NCBI RefSeq assembly: GCF_037975245.1
Contig: NC_092570.1
Span: 13,590,501 to 13,654,500, forward strand
Length of the DNA: 64,000 nt
From: Apostichopus japonicus
Taxonomy: Eukaryota > Echinodermata > Holothuroidea > Aspidochirotida > Stichopodidae
Direction of reading: 5' to 3'
The notes below the pieces were generated by a model. It worked only from the letters and a program-made list of their open reading frames with translations. It was not told the DNA's origin and ran no database searches. The position numbers and the translations under genes were made by a program. Below, piece after piece: positions 36,601-50,100 of this stretch. Each line of letters begins with the position of its first letter. The first letter of the stretch is position 1.

Positions 36601-39600
36601 CTCTGATTCAAAATCTGATATTTGCTTTAGGCTTAACTTTATGCACTGCTCAAGATTATTCAAAATCTGCTTTTTGCATTAGGCCTAACTTTATGCACTG
36701 CTCTTATTCAAAATCTGCTATTTGCATTAGGCCTATAACTTAATGCACTGCTGTTATTCAAAATCTTCTATTTGCATTAGGCCTATAACTTTATGCACTG
36801 CTCTGATTCAAAATCTGATATTTGCATAAGGCCTACCTTTATGCACTGCTCTGATTCAAAATCTGCTATTTGCATTAGGCCTAACTTTATCATTTATGCA
36901 CTGCTCTGATTCAAAATCTGATATTTGCATTAGGCCTAACTTTATGCACTGCTCTGATTCAAAATCTGCTTTTTGCATTAGGCCTAACTTTATGCACTGC
37001 TCTGATTCAAAATCTGCTTTTTGCATTAGGCCTAACTTTATGCACTGCTCTGATTCAAAATCTGCTATTTGCATTAGGCCTATAACTTTATGCACTGCTC
37101 TGATTCAAAATCTGCTATTTGCATAAGGCCTACCTTTATGCACTGCTCTTATTCAAAATCTGCTTTTTGCATTAGGCCTAACTTTATGCACTGCTCTGAT
37201 TCAAAATCTGATATTTGCATTAGGCCTAACTTTATGCACTGCTCAAGATTATTCAAAATCTGCTTTTTGCATTAGGCCTAACTTTATGCACTGCTCTTAT
37301 TCAAAATCTGCTTTTTGCATTGGGCCTAACTTTATGCACTGCTCTGATTCAAATCTGCTTTTTGCATTGGGCCTAACTTTATGCACTGCTCTGATTCAAA
37401 ATCTGCTATTTGTATAAGGCCTAACTTTATGCACTGCTCTTATTCAAAATTTGCTTTTTGCATTAGGCCTAACTTTATGCACTGCTCTGATTCAAAATCT
37501 GCTATTTGCATTAGGCCTAACTTTATCATTTATGCACTGCTCTTATTCAAAATCTGCTATTTGCATTGGGCCTATAACTTTATGCAATGCTCTGATTCAA
37601 AATCTGCTATTTACAGTTGGCCTTACTTTATGCACTGCTCTTATTCAAATTTTGCTATTTGCATTAGGCCTAACTTAATGCACTGCTCTGATTCAAAATA
37701 TGCTATTTGCATTAGGCCTATAACTTTATGCACTGCTCTTATTCAAAATCTGCATTTTGCATTAGGCCTAACTTTATGCACTGCTCTTATTCAAAATCTG
37801 CTTTTTGCATTGGGCATAACTTTATGCACTGCTCTGATTCAAAATCTGCTTTTTGCATTGGTCCTAACTTTATGCACTGCTCTGATTCAATATCTGCTAT
37901 TTGTATAAGGCCTAACTTTATGCACTGCTCTGATTCAAAATCTGCTTTTTGTATTGGGCCTAACTTTATGCACTGCTCTTATTCAAAATTTGTTTTTTGC
38001 ATTGGGCCTAACTTAATGCACTGCTCTGATTCAAAATCTGATATTTGCTTTAGGCTTAACTTTATGCACTGCTCAAGATTATTCAAAATCTGCTTTTTGC
38101 ATTAGGCCTAACTTTATGCACTGCTCTTATTCAAAATCTGCTATTTGCATTAGGCCTATAACTTAATGCACTGCTCTTATTCGAAATCTTCTATTTGCAT
38201 TAGGCCTATAACTTTATGCACTGCTCTGATTCAAAATCTGATATTTGCATAAGGCCTACCTTTATGCACTGCTCTGATTCAAAATCTGCTATTTGCATTA
38301 GGCCTAACTTTATCATTTATGCACTGCTCTGATTCAAAATCTGATATTTGCATTAGGCCTAACTTTATGCACTGCTCTGATTCAAAATCTGCTTTTTGCA
38401 TTAGGCCTAACTTTATGCACTGCTCTGATTCAAAATCTGCTTTTTGCATTAGGCCTAACTTTATGCACTGCTCTGATTCAAAATCTGCTATTTGCATAAG
38501 GCCTACCTTTATGCACTGCTCTGATTCAAAATATGCTATTTGCATTAGGCCTAACTTTATCTTTTTTGCACTGCTCTTATTCAAAATCTACTTTGTGCAT
38601 TAGGCCTATAACTTTATGCAATGCTCTGATTCAAAATCTGCTATTTGCATAAGGCCTAACTTTATGCACTGCTCTTATTCAAATTTTGCTATTTGCATTA
38701 GGCCTAACTTTATGCACTGCTCTGATTCAAAATCTGCTATTTGCATTAGGCCTAACTTTATGCACTGCTCTGATTCAAAATCTGCTTTTCGCATTAGGCC
38801 TATAACTTTATGCAATGCTCTGATTCAAAATCTGCTATTTGCATAAGGCCTAACTTTATGCACTGCTCTGATTCAAAATCTGCTATTTGCATTAGGCCTA
38901 ACTTTATGCACTGCTCTGATTCAAAATCTGCTATTTGCATTAGGCCTAACTTTATGCACTGCTCTGATTCAAAATCTGCTTTTCGCATTAGGCCTAACTT
39001 TATGCACTGCTCTTATTCAAAATCTGCTACTTGCATTATTCCTAACTTTATGCACTGCTCTTATTCAAAATCTGCTATTTGCATTGGGCCTAACTTTATG
39101 CACTGCTCTTATTCAAAATCTGCTTTTTGCATTGGGCCTAACTTTATGCACTGCTCTGATTCAAAATCTGCTTTTCGCATTAGGCCTAACTTTATGCACT
39201 GCTCTTATTCAAAATCTGCTACTTGCATTATTCCTAACTTTATGCACTGCTCTTATTCAAAATCTGCTATTTGCATTGGGCCTAACTTTATGCACTGCTC
39301 TTATTCAAAATCTGCTATTTGTATAAGGCCTAACTTTATGCACTGCTCTTATTCAAAATTTGCTTTTTGCTTTGGGCCTAACTTTATGCACTGCTCTGAT
39401 TCAAAATCTGCTTTTTGCATTTGGCCTAACTTTATGCACTGTTCTGATTCAAAATTTGCTTTTTGCATTGGGACTAACTTTATGCACTGCTCTTATTCAA
39501 AATTTGCTTTTTGCAATAGACCTTACTTTATGCACTGCTCTGATTCAAAATCTGCTTTGTGCATTAAGCCTAACTGTATGCACTGCTCTGATTCAAAATC

Positions 39601-41900
39601 TGCTTTTGCATTAGGCCTAACTTGAGGCACTGCTCTTATTCAAAATTTGCTTTTTGCAATAGGCCTTACTTTATGCACTGCTCTGATTCAAAATCTGCTT
39701 TGTGCATTAAGCCTAACTGTATGCACTGCTCTGATTCAAAATCTGCTTTTGCATTAGGCCTAACTTTATGCACTGCTCTTATTCAAAATCTGCTTTTTGC
39801 ATTAGGCCTAACTTTATGCACTGCTCTTATTCAAATTCTGCTTTTTGCATTAGGCCTTACTTTATCATTTATGCACTGCTCTTATTCAAAATCTTCTATT
39901 TGCATTAGGCCTAACTTTATGCACTGCTCTTAATCAAAATCTGCTTTTTGCATTAGGCCAAACTTTATGCACTGCTCTTATTCAAAATCTGCTATTTGCA
40001 TTATTCCTAACTTTATGCACTGCTCTTATTCAAAAGCTGCTTTTTGCATTAGGCCTATAACTTTATGCAATGCTCTGATTCAAAATCTGCTATTTACAGT
40101 AGGCCTAACTTTATGCACTGCTCTTATTCAAATTTTGTTATTTGCATTAGGCCTAACTTAATGCACTGCTCTTATTCAAAATCTGCTATTTCCATTATTC
40201 CTAACTTTATGCACTGCTCTTATTCAAAATCTGATATTTGCATTAGGCCTAACTTTATGCACTGCTCTGATTCAAAATCTGCTTTTTGCATTAAGCCTAA
40301 CTTTATGCACTGCTCTTATTCAAAATCTGCTTTTTGTATGGGCCTAACTTTATGCACTGCTCTGATTCAAAATCTGATATTTGCATAAGGCCTACCTTTA
40401 TGCACTGCTCTGATTCAAAATCTGCTATTTGCATTAGGCCTAACTTTATCATTTATGCACTGCTCTGATTCAAAATCTGATATTTGCATTAGGCCTAACT
40501 TTATGCACTGCTCTGATTCAAAATCTGCTTTTTGCATTAGGCCTAACTTTATGCACTGCTCTGATTCAAAATCTGCTTTTTGCATTAGGCCTAACTTTAT
40601 GCACTGCTCTGATTCAAAATCTGCTATTTGCATTAGGCCTATAACTTTATGCACTGCTCTGATTCAAAATCTGCTATTTGCATAAGGCCTACCTTTATGC
40701 ACTGCTCTTATTCAAAATCTGCTTTTTGCATTAGGCCTAACTTTATGCACTGCTCTGATTCAAAATCTGATATTTGCATTAGGCCTAACTTTATGCACTG
40801 CTCAAGATTATTCAAAATCTGCTTTTTGCATTAGGCCTAACTTTATGCACTGCTCTTATTCAAAATCTGCTTTTTGCATTGGGCCTAACTTTATGCACTG
40901 CTCTGATTCAAATCTGCTTTTTGCATTGGGCCTAACTTTATGCACTGCTCTGATTCAAAATCTGCTTTTTGCATTGGTCCTAACTTTATGCACTGCTCTG
41001 ATTCAATATCTGCTATTTGTATAAGGCCTAACTTTATGCACTGCTCTGATTCAAAATCTGCTTTTTGTATTGGGCCTAACTTTATGCACTGCTCTTATTC
41101 AAAATTTGTTTTTTGCATTGGGCCTAACTTAATGCACTGCTCTGATTCAAAATCTGATATTTGCTTTAGGCTTAACTTTATGCACTGCTCAAGATTATTC
41201 AAAATCTGCTTTTTGCATTAGGCCTAACTTTATGCACTGCTCTTATTCAAAATCTGCTATTTGCATTAGGCCTATAACTTAATGCACTGCTCTTATTCGA
41301 AATCTTCTATTTGCATTAGGCCTATAACTTTATGCACTGCTCTGATTCAAAATCTGATATTTGCATAAGGCCTACCTTTATGCACTGCTCTGATTCAAAA
41401 TCTGCTATTTGCATTAGGCCTAACTTTATCATTTATGCACTGCTCTGATTCAAAATCTGATATTTGCATTAGGCCTAACTTTATGCACTGCTCTGATTCA
41501 AAATCTGCTTTTTGCATTAGGCCTAACTTTATGCACTGCTCTGATTCAAAATCTGCTTTTTGCATTAGGCCTAACTTTATGCACTGCTCTGATTCAAAAT
41601 CTGCTATTTGCATAAGGCCTACCTTTATGCACTGCTCTGATTCAAAATATGCTATTTGCATTAGGCCTAACTTTATCTTTTTTGCACTGCTCTTATTCAA
41701 AATCTACTTTGTGCATTAGGCCTATAACTTTATGCAATGCTCTGATTCAAAATCTGCTTTTTGCATTGGGCCTAACTTTATGCACTGCTCTGATTCAAAA
41801 TCTGCTTTTTGCATTGGTCCTAACTTTATGCACTGCTCTGATTCAAAATCTGCTATTTGTATAAGGCCTAACTTTATGCACTGCTCTGATTCAAAATCTG
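33700..41900. repeat. 8,203-bp higher-order unit, first copy
   Basis: Every landmark from about 33.7 to 39.1 kb recurs exactly 8,203 bp later (34122/42325, 35427/43630, 37090/45293, 38319/46522 and others). After 39.3 kb the offset drops by 144 bp, meaning three extra monomers in this copy (about 39.14-39.28 kb). Sequence agreement by eye is near complete. One visible change is CTGCTATTTGC (33.89 kb) versus CTGATATTTGC (42.10 kb). Confidence 0.88.
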
Positions 41901-41902
41901 CT

Positions 41903-44900
41903 TTTTGTATTGGGCCTAACTTTATGCACTGCTCTTATTCAAAATTTGTTTTTTGCATTGGGCCTAACTTTATGCACTGCTCTGATTCAAAATCTGATAT
42001 TTGCTTTAGGCTTAACTTTATGCACTGCTCAAGATTATTCAAAATCTGCTTTTTGCATTAGGCCTAACTTTATGCACTGCTCTTATTCAAAATCTGATAT
42101 TTGCATTAGGCCTATAACTTTATGCATTGCTCTGATTCAAAATCTGCTATTTGCATTAGGCCTATAACTTTATGCACTGCTCTGATTCAAAATCTGCTAT
42201 TTGCATAAGGCCTACCTTTATGCACTGCTCTGATTCAAAATATGCTATTTGCATTAGGCCTAACTTTATCTTTTTTGCACTGCTCTTATTCAAAATCTAC
42301 TTTGTGCATTAGGCCTATAACTTTATGCAATGCTCTGATTCAAAATCTGCTATTTGCATAAGGCCTAACTTTATGCACTGCTCTTATTCAAATTTTGCTA
42401 TTTGCATTAGGCCTAACTTTATGCACTGCTCTGATTCAAAATCTGCTATTTGCATTAGGCCTAACTTTATGCACTGCTCTGATTCAAAATCTGCTTTTCG
42501 CATTAGGCCTATAACTTTATGCAATGCTCTGATTCAAAATCTGCTATTTGCATAAGGCCTAACTTTATGCACTGCTCTGATTCAAAATCTGCTATTTGCA
42601 TTAGGCCTAACTTTATGCACTGCTCTGATTCAAAATCTGCTATTTGCATTAGGCCTAACTTTATGCACTGCTCTGATTCAAAATCTGCTTTTCGCATTAG
42701 GCCTAACTTTATGCACTGCTCTTATTCAAAATCTGCTACTTGCATTATTCCTAACTTTATGCACTGCTCTTATTCAAAATCTGCTATTTGCATTGGGCCT
42801 AACTTTATGCACTGCTCTTATTCAAAATCTGCTTTTTGCATTGGGCCTAACTTTATGCACTGCTCTTATTCAAAATCTGCTATTTGTATAAGGCCTAACT
42901 TTATGCACTGCTCTTATTCAAAATTTGCTTTTTGCTTTGGGCCTAACTTTATGCACTGCTCTGATTCAAAATCTGCTTTTTGCATTTGGCCTAACTTTAT
43001 GCACTGTTCTGATTCAAAATTTGCTTTTTGCATTGGGACTAACTTTATGCACTGCTCTTATTCAAAATTTGCTTTTTGCAATAGACCTTACTTTATGCAC
43101 TGCTCTGATTCAAAATCTGCTTTGTGCATTAAGCCTAACTGTATGCACTGCTCTGATTCAAAATCTGCTTTTGCATTAGGCCTAACTTGAGGCACTGCTC
43201 TTATTCAAAATTTGCTTTTTGCAATAGGCCTTACTTTATGCACTGCTCTGATTCAAAATCTGCTTTGTGCATTAAGCCTAACTGTATGCACTGCTCTGAT
43301 TCAAAATCTGCTTTTGCATTAGGCCTAACTTTATGCACTGCTCTTATTCAAAATCTGCTTTTTGCATTAGGCCTAACTTTATGCACTGCTCTTATTCAAA
43401 TTCTGCTTTTTGCATTAGGCCTTACTTTATCATTTATGCACTGCTCTTATTCAAAATCTTCTATTTGCATTAGGCCTAACTTTATGCACTGCTCTTAATC
43501 AAAATCTGCTTTTTGCATTAGGCCAAACTTTATGCACTGCTCTTATTCAAAATCTGCTATTTGCATTATTCCTAACTTTATGCACTGCTCTTATTCAAAA
43601 GCTGCTTTTTGCATTAGGCCTATAACTTTATGCAATGCTCTGATTCAAAATCTGCTATTTACAGTAGGCCTAACTTTATGCACTGCTCTTATTCAAATTT
43701 TGTTATTTGCATTAGGCCTAACTTAATGCACTGCTCTTATTCAAAATCTGCTATTTCCATTATTCCTAACTTTATGCACTGCTCTTATTCAAAATCTGAT
43801 ATTTGCATTAGGCCTAACTTTATGCACTGCTCTGATTCAAAATCTGCTTTTTGCATTAAGCCTAACTTTATGCACTGCTCTTATTCAAAATCTGCTTTTT
43901 GTATGGGCCTAACTTTATGCACTGCTCTTATTCAAAATCTGCTTTTTGCATTAGGCCTAACTTTATGCACTGCTCTGATTCAAAATCTGATATTTGCATT
44001 AGGCCTAACTTTATGCACTGCTCAAGATTATTCAAAATCTGCTTTTTGCATTAGGCCTAACTTTATGCACTGCTCTTATTCAAAATCTGCTTTTTGCATT
44101 GGGCCTAACTTGATGCACTGCTCTGATTCAAAATCTGCTTTTTGCATTGGGCCTAACTTTATGCACTGCTCTGATTCAAAATCTGCTATTTGTATAAGGC
44201 CTAACTTTATGCACTGCTCTTATTCAAAATTTGCTTTTTGCATTAGGCCTAACTTTATGCACTGCTCTGATTCAAAATCTGCTATTTGCATTAGGCCTAA
44301 CTTTATCATTTATGCACTGCTCTTATTCAAAATCTGCTATTTGCATTGGGCCTATAACTTTATGCAATGCTCTGATTCAAAATCTGCTATTTACAGTTGG
44401 CCTAACTTTATGCACTGCTCTTATTCAAATTTTGCTATTTGCATTAGGCCTAACTTAATGCACTGCTCTGATTCAAAATATGCTATTTGCATTAGGCCTA
44501 TAACTTTATGCACTGCTCTTATTCAAAATCTGCATTTTGCATTAGGCCTAACTTTATGCACTGCTCTTATTCAAAATCTGCTTTTTGCATTAGGCATAAC
44601 TTTATGCACTGCTCTGATTCAAAATCTGCTTTTTGCATTGGTCCTAACTTTATGCACTGCTCTGATTCAATATCTGCTATTTGTATAAGGCCTAACTTTA
44701 TGCACTGCTCTGATTCAAAATCTGCTTTTTGTATTGGGCCTAACTTTATGCACTGCTCTTATTCAAAATTTGTTTTTTGCATTGGGCCTAACTTAATGCA
44801 CTGCTCTGATTCAAAATCTGATATTTGCTTTAGGCTTAACTTTATGCACTGCTCAAGATTATTCAAAATCTGCTTTTTGCATTAGGCCTAACTTTATGCA

Positions 44901-47900
44901 CTGCTCTTATTCAAAATCTGCTATTTGCATTAGGCCTATAACTTAATGCACTGCTGTTATTCAAAATCTTCTATTTGCATTAGGCCTATAACTTTATGCA
45001 CTGCTCTGATTCAAAATCTGATATTTGCATAAGGCCTACCTTTATGCACTGCTCTGATTCAAAATCTGCTATTTGCATTAGGCCTAACTTTATCATTTAT
45101 GCACTGCTCTGATTCAAAATCTGATATTTGCATTAGGCCTAACTTTATGCACTGCTCTGATTCAAAATCTGCTTTTTGCATTAGGCCTAACTTTATGCAC
45201 TGCTCTGATTCAAAATCTGCTTTTTGCATTAGGCCTAACTTTATGCACTGCTCTGATTCAAAATCTGCTATTTGCATTAGGCCTATAACTTTATGCACTG
45301 CTCTGATTCAAAATCTGCTATTTGCATAAGGCCTACCTTTATGCACTGCTCTTATTCAAAATCTGCTTTTTGCATTAGGCCTAACTTTATGCACTGCTCT
45401 GATTCAAAATCTGATATTTGCATTAGGCCTAACTTTATGCACTGCTCAAGATTATTCAAAATCTGCTTTTTGCATTAGGCCTAACTTTATGCACTGCTCT
45501 TATTCAAAATCTGCTTTTTGCATTGGGCCTAACTTTATGCACTGCTCTGATTCAAATCTGCTTTTTGCATTGGGCCTAACTTTATGCACTGCTCTGATTC
45601 AAAATCTGCTATTTGTATAAGGCCTAACTTTATGCACTGCTCTTATTCAAAATTTGCTTTTTGCATTAGGCCTAACTTTATGCACTGCTCTGATTCAAAA
45701 TCTGCTATTTGCATTAGGCCTAACTTTATCATTTATGCACTGCTCTTATTCAAAATCTGCTATTTGCATTGGGCCTATAACTTTATGCAATGCTCTGATT
45801 CAAAATCTGCTATTTACAGTTGGCCTTACTTTATGCACTGCTCTTATTCAAATTTTGCTATTTGCATTAGGCCTAACTTAATGCACTGCTCTGATTCAAA
45901 ATATGCTATTTGCATTAGGCCTATAACTTTATGCACTGCTCTTATTCAAAATCTGCATTTTGCATTAGGCCTAACTTTATGCACTGCTCTTATTCAAAAT
46001 CTGCTTTTTGCATTGGGCATAACTTTATGCACTGCTCTGATTCAAAATCTGCTTTTTGCATTGGTCCTAACTTTATGCACTGCTCTGATTCAATATCTGC
46101 TATTTGTATAAGGCCTAACTTTATGCACTGCTCTGATTCAAAATCTGCTTTTTGTATTGGGCCTAACTTTATGCACTGCTCTTATTCAAAATTTGTTTTT
46201 TGCATTGGGCCTAACTTAATGCACTGCTCTGATTCAAAATCTGATATTTGCTTTAGGCTTAACTTTATGCACTGCTCAAGATTATTCAAAATCTGCTTTT
46301 TGCATTAGGCCTAACTTTATGCACTGCTCTTATTCAAAATCTGCTATTTGCATTAGGCCTATAACTTAATGCACTGCTCTTATTCGAAATCTTCTATTTG
46401 CATTAGGCCTATAACTTTATGCACTGCTCTGATTCAAAATCTGATATTTGCATAAGGCCTACCTTTATGCACTGCTCTGATTCAAAATCTGCTATTTGCA
46501 TTAGGCCTAACTTTATCATTTATGCACTGCTCTGATTCAAAATCTGATATTTGCATTAGGCCTAACTTTATGCACTGCTCTGATTCAAAATCTGCTTTTT
46601 GCATTAGGCCTAACTTTATGCACTGCTCTGATTCAAAATCTGCTTTTTGCATTAGGCCTAACTTTATGCACTGCTCTGATTCAAAATCTGCTATTTGCAT
46701 TGGGCTTAACTTTATGCACTGCTCTGATTCAAAATATGCTATTTGCATTAGGCCTAACTTTATCTTTTTTGCACTGCTCTTATTCAAAATCTACTTTGTG
46801 CATTAGGCCTATAACTTTATGCAATGCTCTGATTCAAAATCTGCTATTTGCATAAGGCCTAACTTTATGCACTGCTCTTATTCAAATTTTGCTATTTGCA
46901 TTAGGCCTAACTTTATGCACTGCTCTGATTCAAAATCTGCTATTTGCATTAGGCCTAACTTTATGCACTGCTCTGATTCAAAATCTGCTTTTCGCATTAG
47001 GCCTATAACTTTATGCAATGCTCTGATTCAAAATCTGCTATTTGCATAAGGCCTAACTTTATGCACTGCTCTGATTCAAAATCTGCTATTTGCATTAGGC
47101 CTAACTTTATGCACTGCTCTGATTCAAAATCTGCTATTTGCATTAGGCCTAACTTTATGCACTGCTCTGATTCAAAATCTGCTTTTCGCATTAGGCCTAA
47201 CTTTATGCACTGCTCTTATTCAAAATCTGCTACTTGCATTATTCCTAACTTTATGCACTGCTCTTATTCAAAATCTGCTATTTGCATTGGGCCTAACTTT
47301 ATGCACTGCTCTTATTCAAAATCTGCTTTTTGCATTGGGCCTAACTTTATGCACTGCTCTTATTCAAAATCTGCTATTTGTATAAGGCCTAACTTTATGC
47401 ACTGCTCTTATTCAAAATTTGCTTTTTGCTTTGGGCCTAACTTTATGCACTGCTCTGATTCAAAATCTGCTTTTTGCATTTGGCCTAACTTTATGCACTG
47501 TTCTGATTCAAAATTTGCTTTTTGCATTGGGACTAACTTTATGCACTGCTCTTATTCAAAATTTGCTTTTTGCAATAGACCTTACTTTATGCACTGCTCT
47601 GATTCAAAATCTGCTTTGTGCATTAAGCCTAACTGTATGCACTGCTCTGATTCAAAATCTGCTTTTGCATTAGGCCTAACTTGAGGCACTGCTCTTATTC
47701 AAAATTTGCTTTTTGCAATAGGCCTTACTTTATGCACTGCTCTGATTCAAAATCTGCTTTGTGCATTAAGCCTAACTGTATGCACTGCTCTGATTCAAAA
47801 TCTGCTTTTGCATTAGGCCTAACTTTATGCACTGCTCTTATTCAAAATCTGCTTTTTGCATTAGGCCTAACTTTATGCACTGCTCTTATTCAAATTCTGC

Positions 47901-50100
47901 TTTTTGCATTAGGCCTTACTTTATCATTTATGCACTGCTCTTATTCAAAATCTGCTTTTGCATTAGGCCTAACTTTATGCACTGCTCTTATTCAAAATCT
48001 TCTATTTGCATTAGGCCTAACTTTATGCACTGCTCTTAATCAAAATCTGCTTTTTGCATTAGGCCAAACTTTATGCACTGCTCTTATTCAAAATCTGCTA
48101 TTTGCATTATTCCTAACTTTATGCACTGCTCTTATTCAAAAGCTGCTTTTTGCATTAGGCCTATAACTTTATGCAATGCTCTGATTCAAAATCTGCTATT
48201 TACAGTAGGCCTAACTTTATGCACTGCTCTTATTCAAATTTTGTTATTTGCATTAGGCCTAACTTAATGCACTGCTCTTATTCAAAATCTGCTATTTCCA
48301 TTATTCCTAACTTTATGCACTGCTCTTATTCAAAATCTGATATTTGCATTAGGCCTAACTTTATGCACTGCTCTGATTCAAAATCTGCTTTTTGCATTAA
48401 GCCTAACTTTATGCACTGCTCTTATTCAAAATCTGCTTTTTGTATGGGCCTAACTTTATGCACTGCTCTTATTCAAAATCTGCTTTTTGCATTAGGCCTA
48501 ACTTTATGCACTGCTCTGATTCAAAATCTGATATTTGCATTAGGCCTAACTTTATGCACTGCTCAAGATTATTCAAAATCTGCTTTTTGCATTAGGCCTA
48601 ACTTTATGCACTGCTCTTATTCAAAATCTGCTTTTTGCATTGGGCCTAACTTGATGCACTGCTCTGATTCAAAATCTGCTTTTTGCATTGGGCCTAACTT
48701 TATGCACTGCTCTGATTCAAAATCTGCTATTTGTATAAGGCCTAACTTTATGCACTGCTCTTATTCAAAATTTGCTTTTTGCATTAGGCCTAACTTTATG
48801 CACTGCTCTGATTCAAAATCTGCTATTTGCATTAGGCCTAACTTTATCATTTATGCACTGCTCTTATTCAAAATCTGCTATTTGCATTGGGCCTATAACT
48901 TTATGCAATGCTCTGATTCAAAATCTGCTATTTACAGTTGGCCTAACTTTATGCACTGCTCTTATTCAAATTTTGCTATTTGCATTAGGCCTAACTTAAT
49001 GCACTGCTCTGATTCAAAATATGCTATTTGCATTAGGCCTATAACTTTATGCACTGCTCTTATTCAAAATCTGCATTTTGCATTAGGCCTAACTTTATGC
49101 ACTGCTCTTATTCAAAATCTGCTTTTTGCATTAGGCATAACTTTATGCACTGCTCTGATTCAAAATCTGCTTTTTGCATTGGTCCTAACTTTATGCACTG
49201 CTCTGATTCAATATCTGCTATTTGTATAAGGCCTAACTTTATGCACTGCTCTGATTCAAAATCTGCTTTTTGTATTGGGCCTAACTTTATGCACTGCTCT
49301 TATTCAAAATTTGTTTTTTGCATTGGGCCTAACTTAATGCACTGCTCTGATTCAAAATCTGATATTTGCTTTAGGCTTAACTTTATGCACTGCTCAAGAT
49401 TATTCAAAATCTGCTTTTTGCATTAGGCCTAACTTTATGCACTGCTCTTATTCAAAATCTGCTATTTGCATTAGGCCTATAACTTAATGCACTGCTGTTA
49501 TTCAAAATCTTCTATTTGCATTAGGCCTATAACTTTATGCACTGCTCTGATTCAAAATCTGATATTTGCATAAGGCCTACCTTTATGCACTGCTCTGATT
49601 CAAAATCTGCTATTTGCATTAGGCCTAACTTTATCATTTATGCACTGCTCTGATTCAAAATCTGATATTTGCATTAGGCCTAACTTTATGCACTGCTCTG
49701 ATTCAAAATCTGCTTTTTGCATTAGGCCTAACTTTATGCACTGCTCTGATTCAAAATCTGCTTTTTGCATTAGGCCTAACTTTATGCACTGCTCTGATTC
49801 AAAATCTGCTATTTGCATTAGGCCTATAACTTTATGCACTGCTCTGATTCAAAATCTGCTATTTGCATAAGGCCTACCTTTATGCACTGCTCTTATTCAA
49901 AATCTGCTTTTTGCATTAGGCCTAACTTTATGCACTGCTCTGATTCAAAATCTGATATTTGCATTAGGCCTAACTTTATGCACTGCTCAAGATTATTCAA
50001 AATCTGCTTTTTGCATTAGGCCTAACTTTATGCACTGCTCTTATTCAAAATCTGCTTTTTGCATTGGGCCTAACTTTATGCACTGCTCTGATTCAAATCT
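41903..50100. repeat. 8,203-bp higher-order unit, second copy
   Basis: This is the downstream partner of the 33.7-41.9 kb block. It also contains two sub-blocks offset by about 4.5 kb from each other (42325/46819, 4,494 bp; 43630/48171, 4,541 bp). A private 47-bp extra unit near 47.94-47.99 kb explains the change in offset. It shows two nested levels of amplification. Confidence 0.86.
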
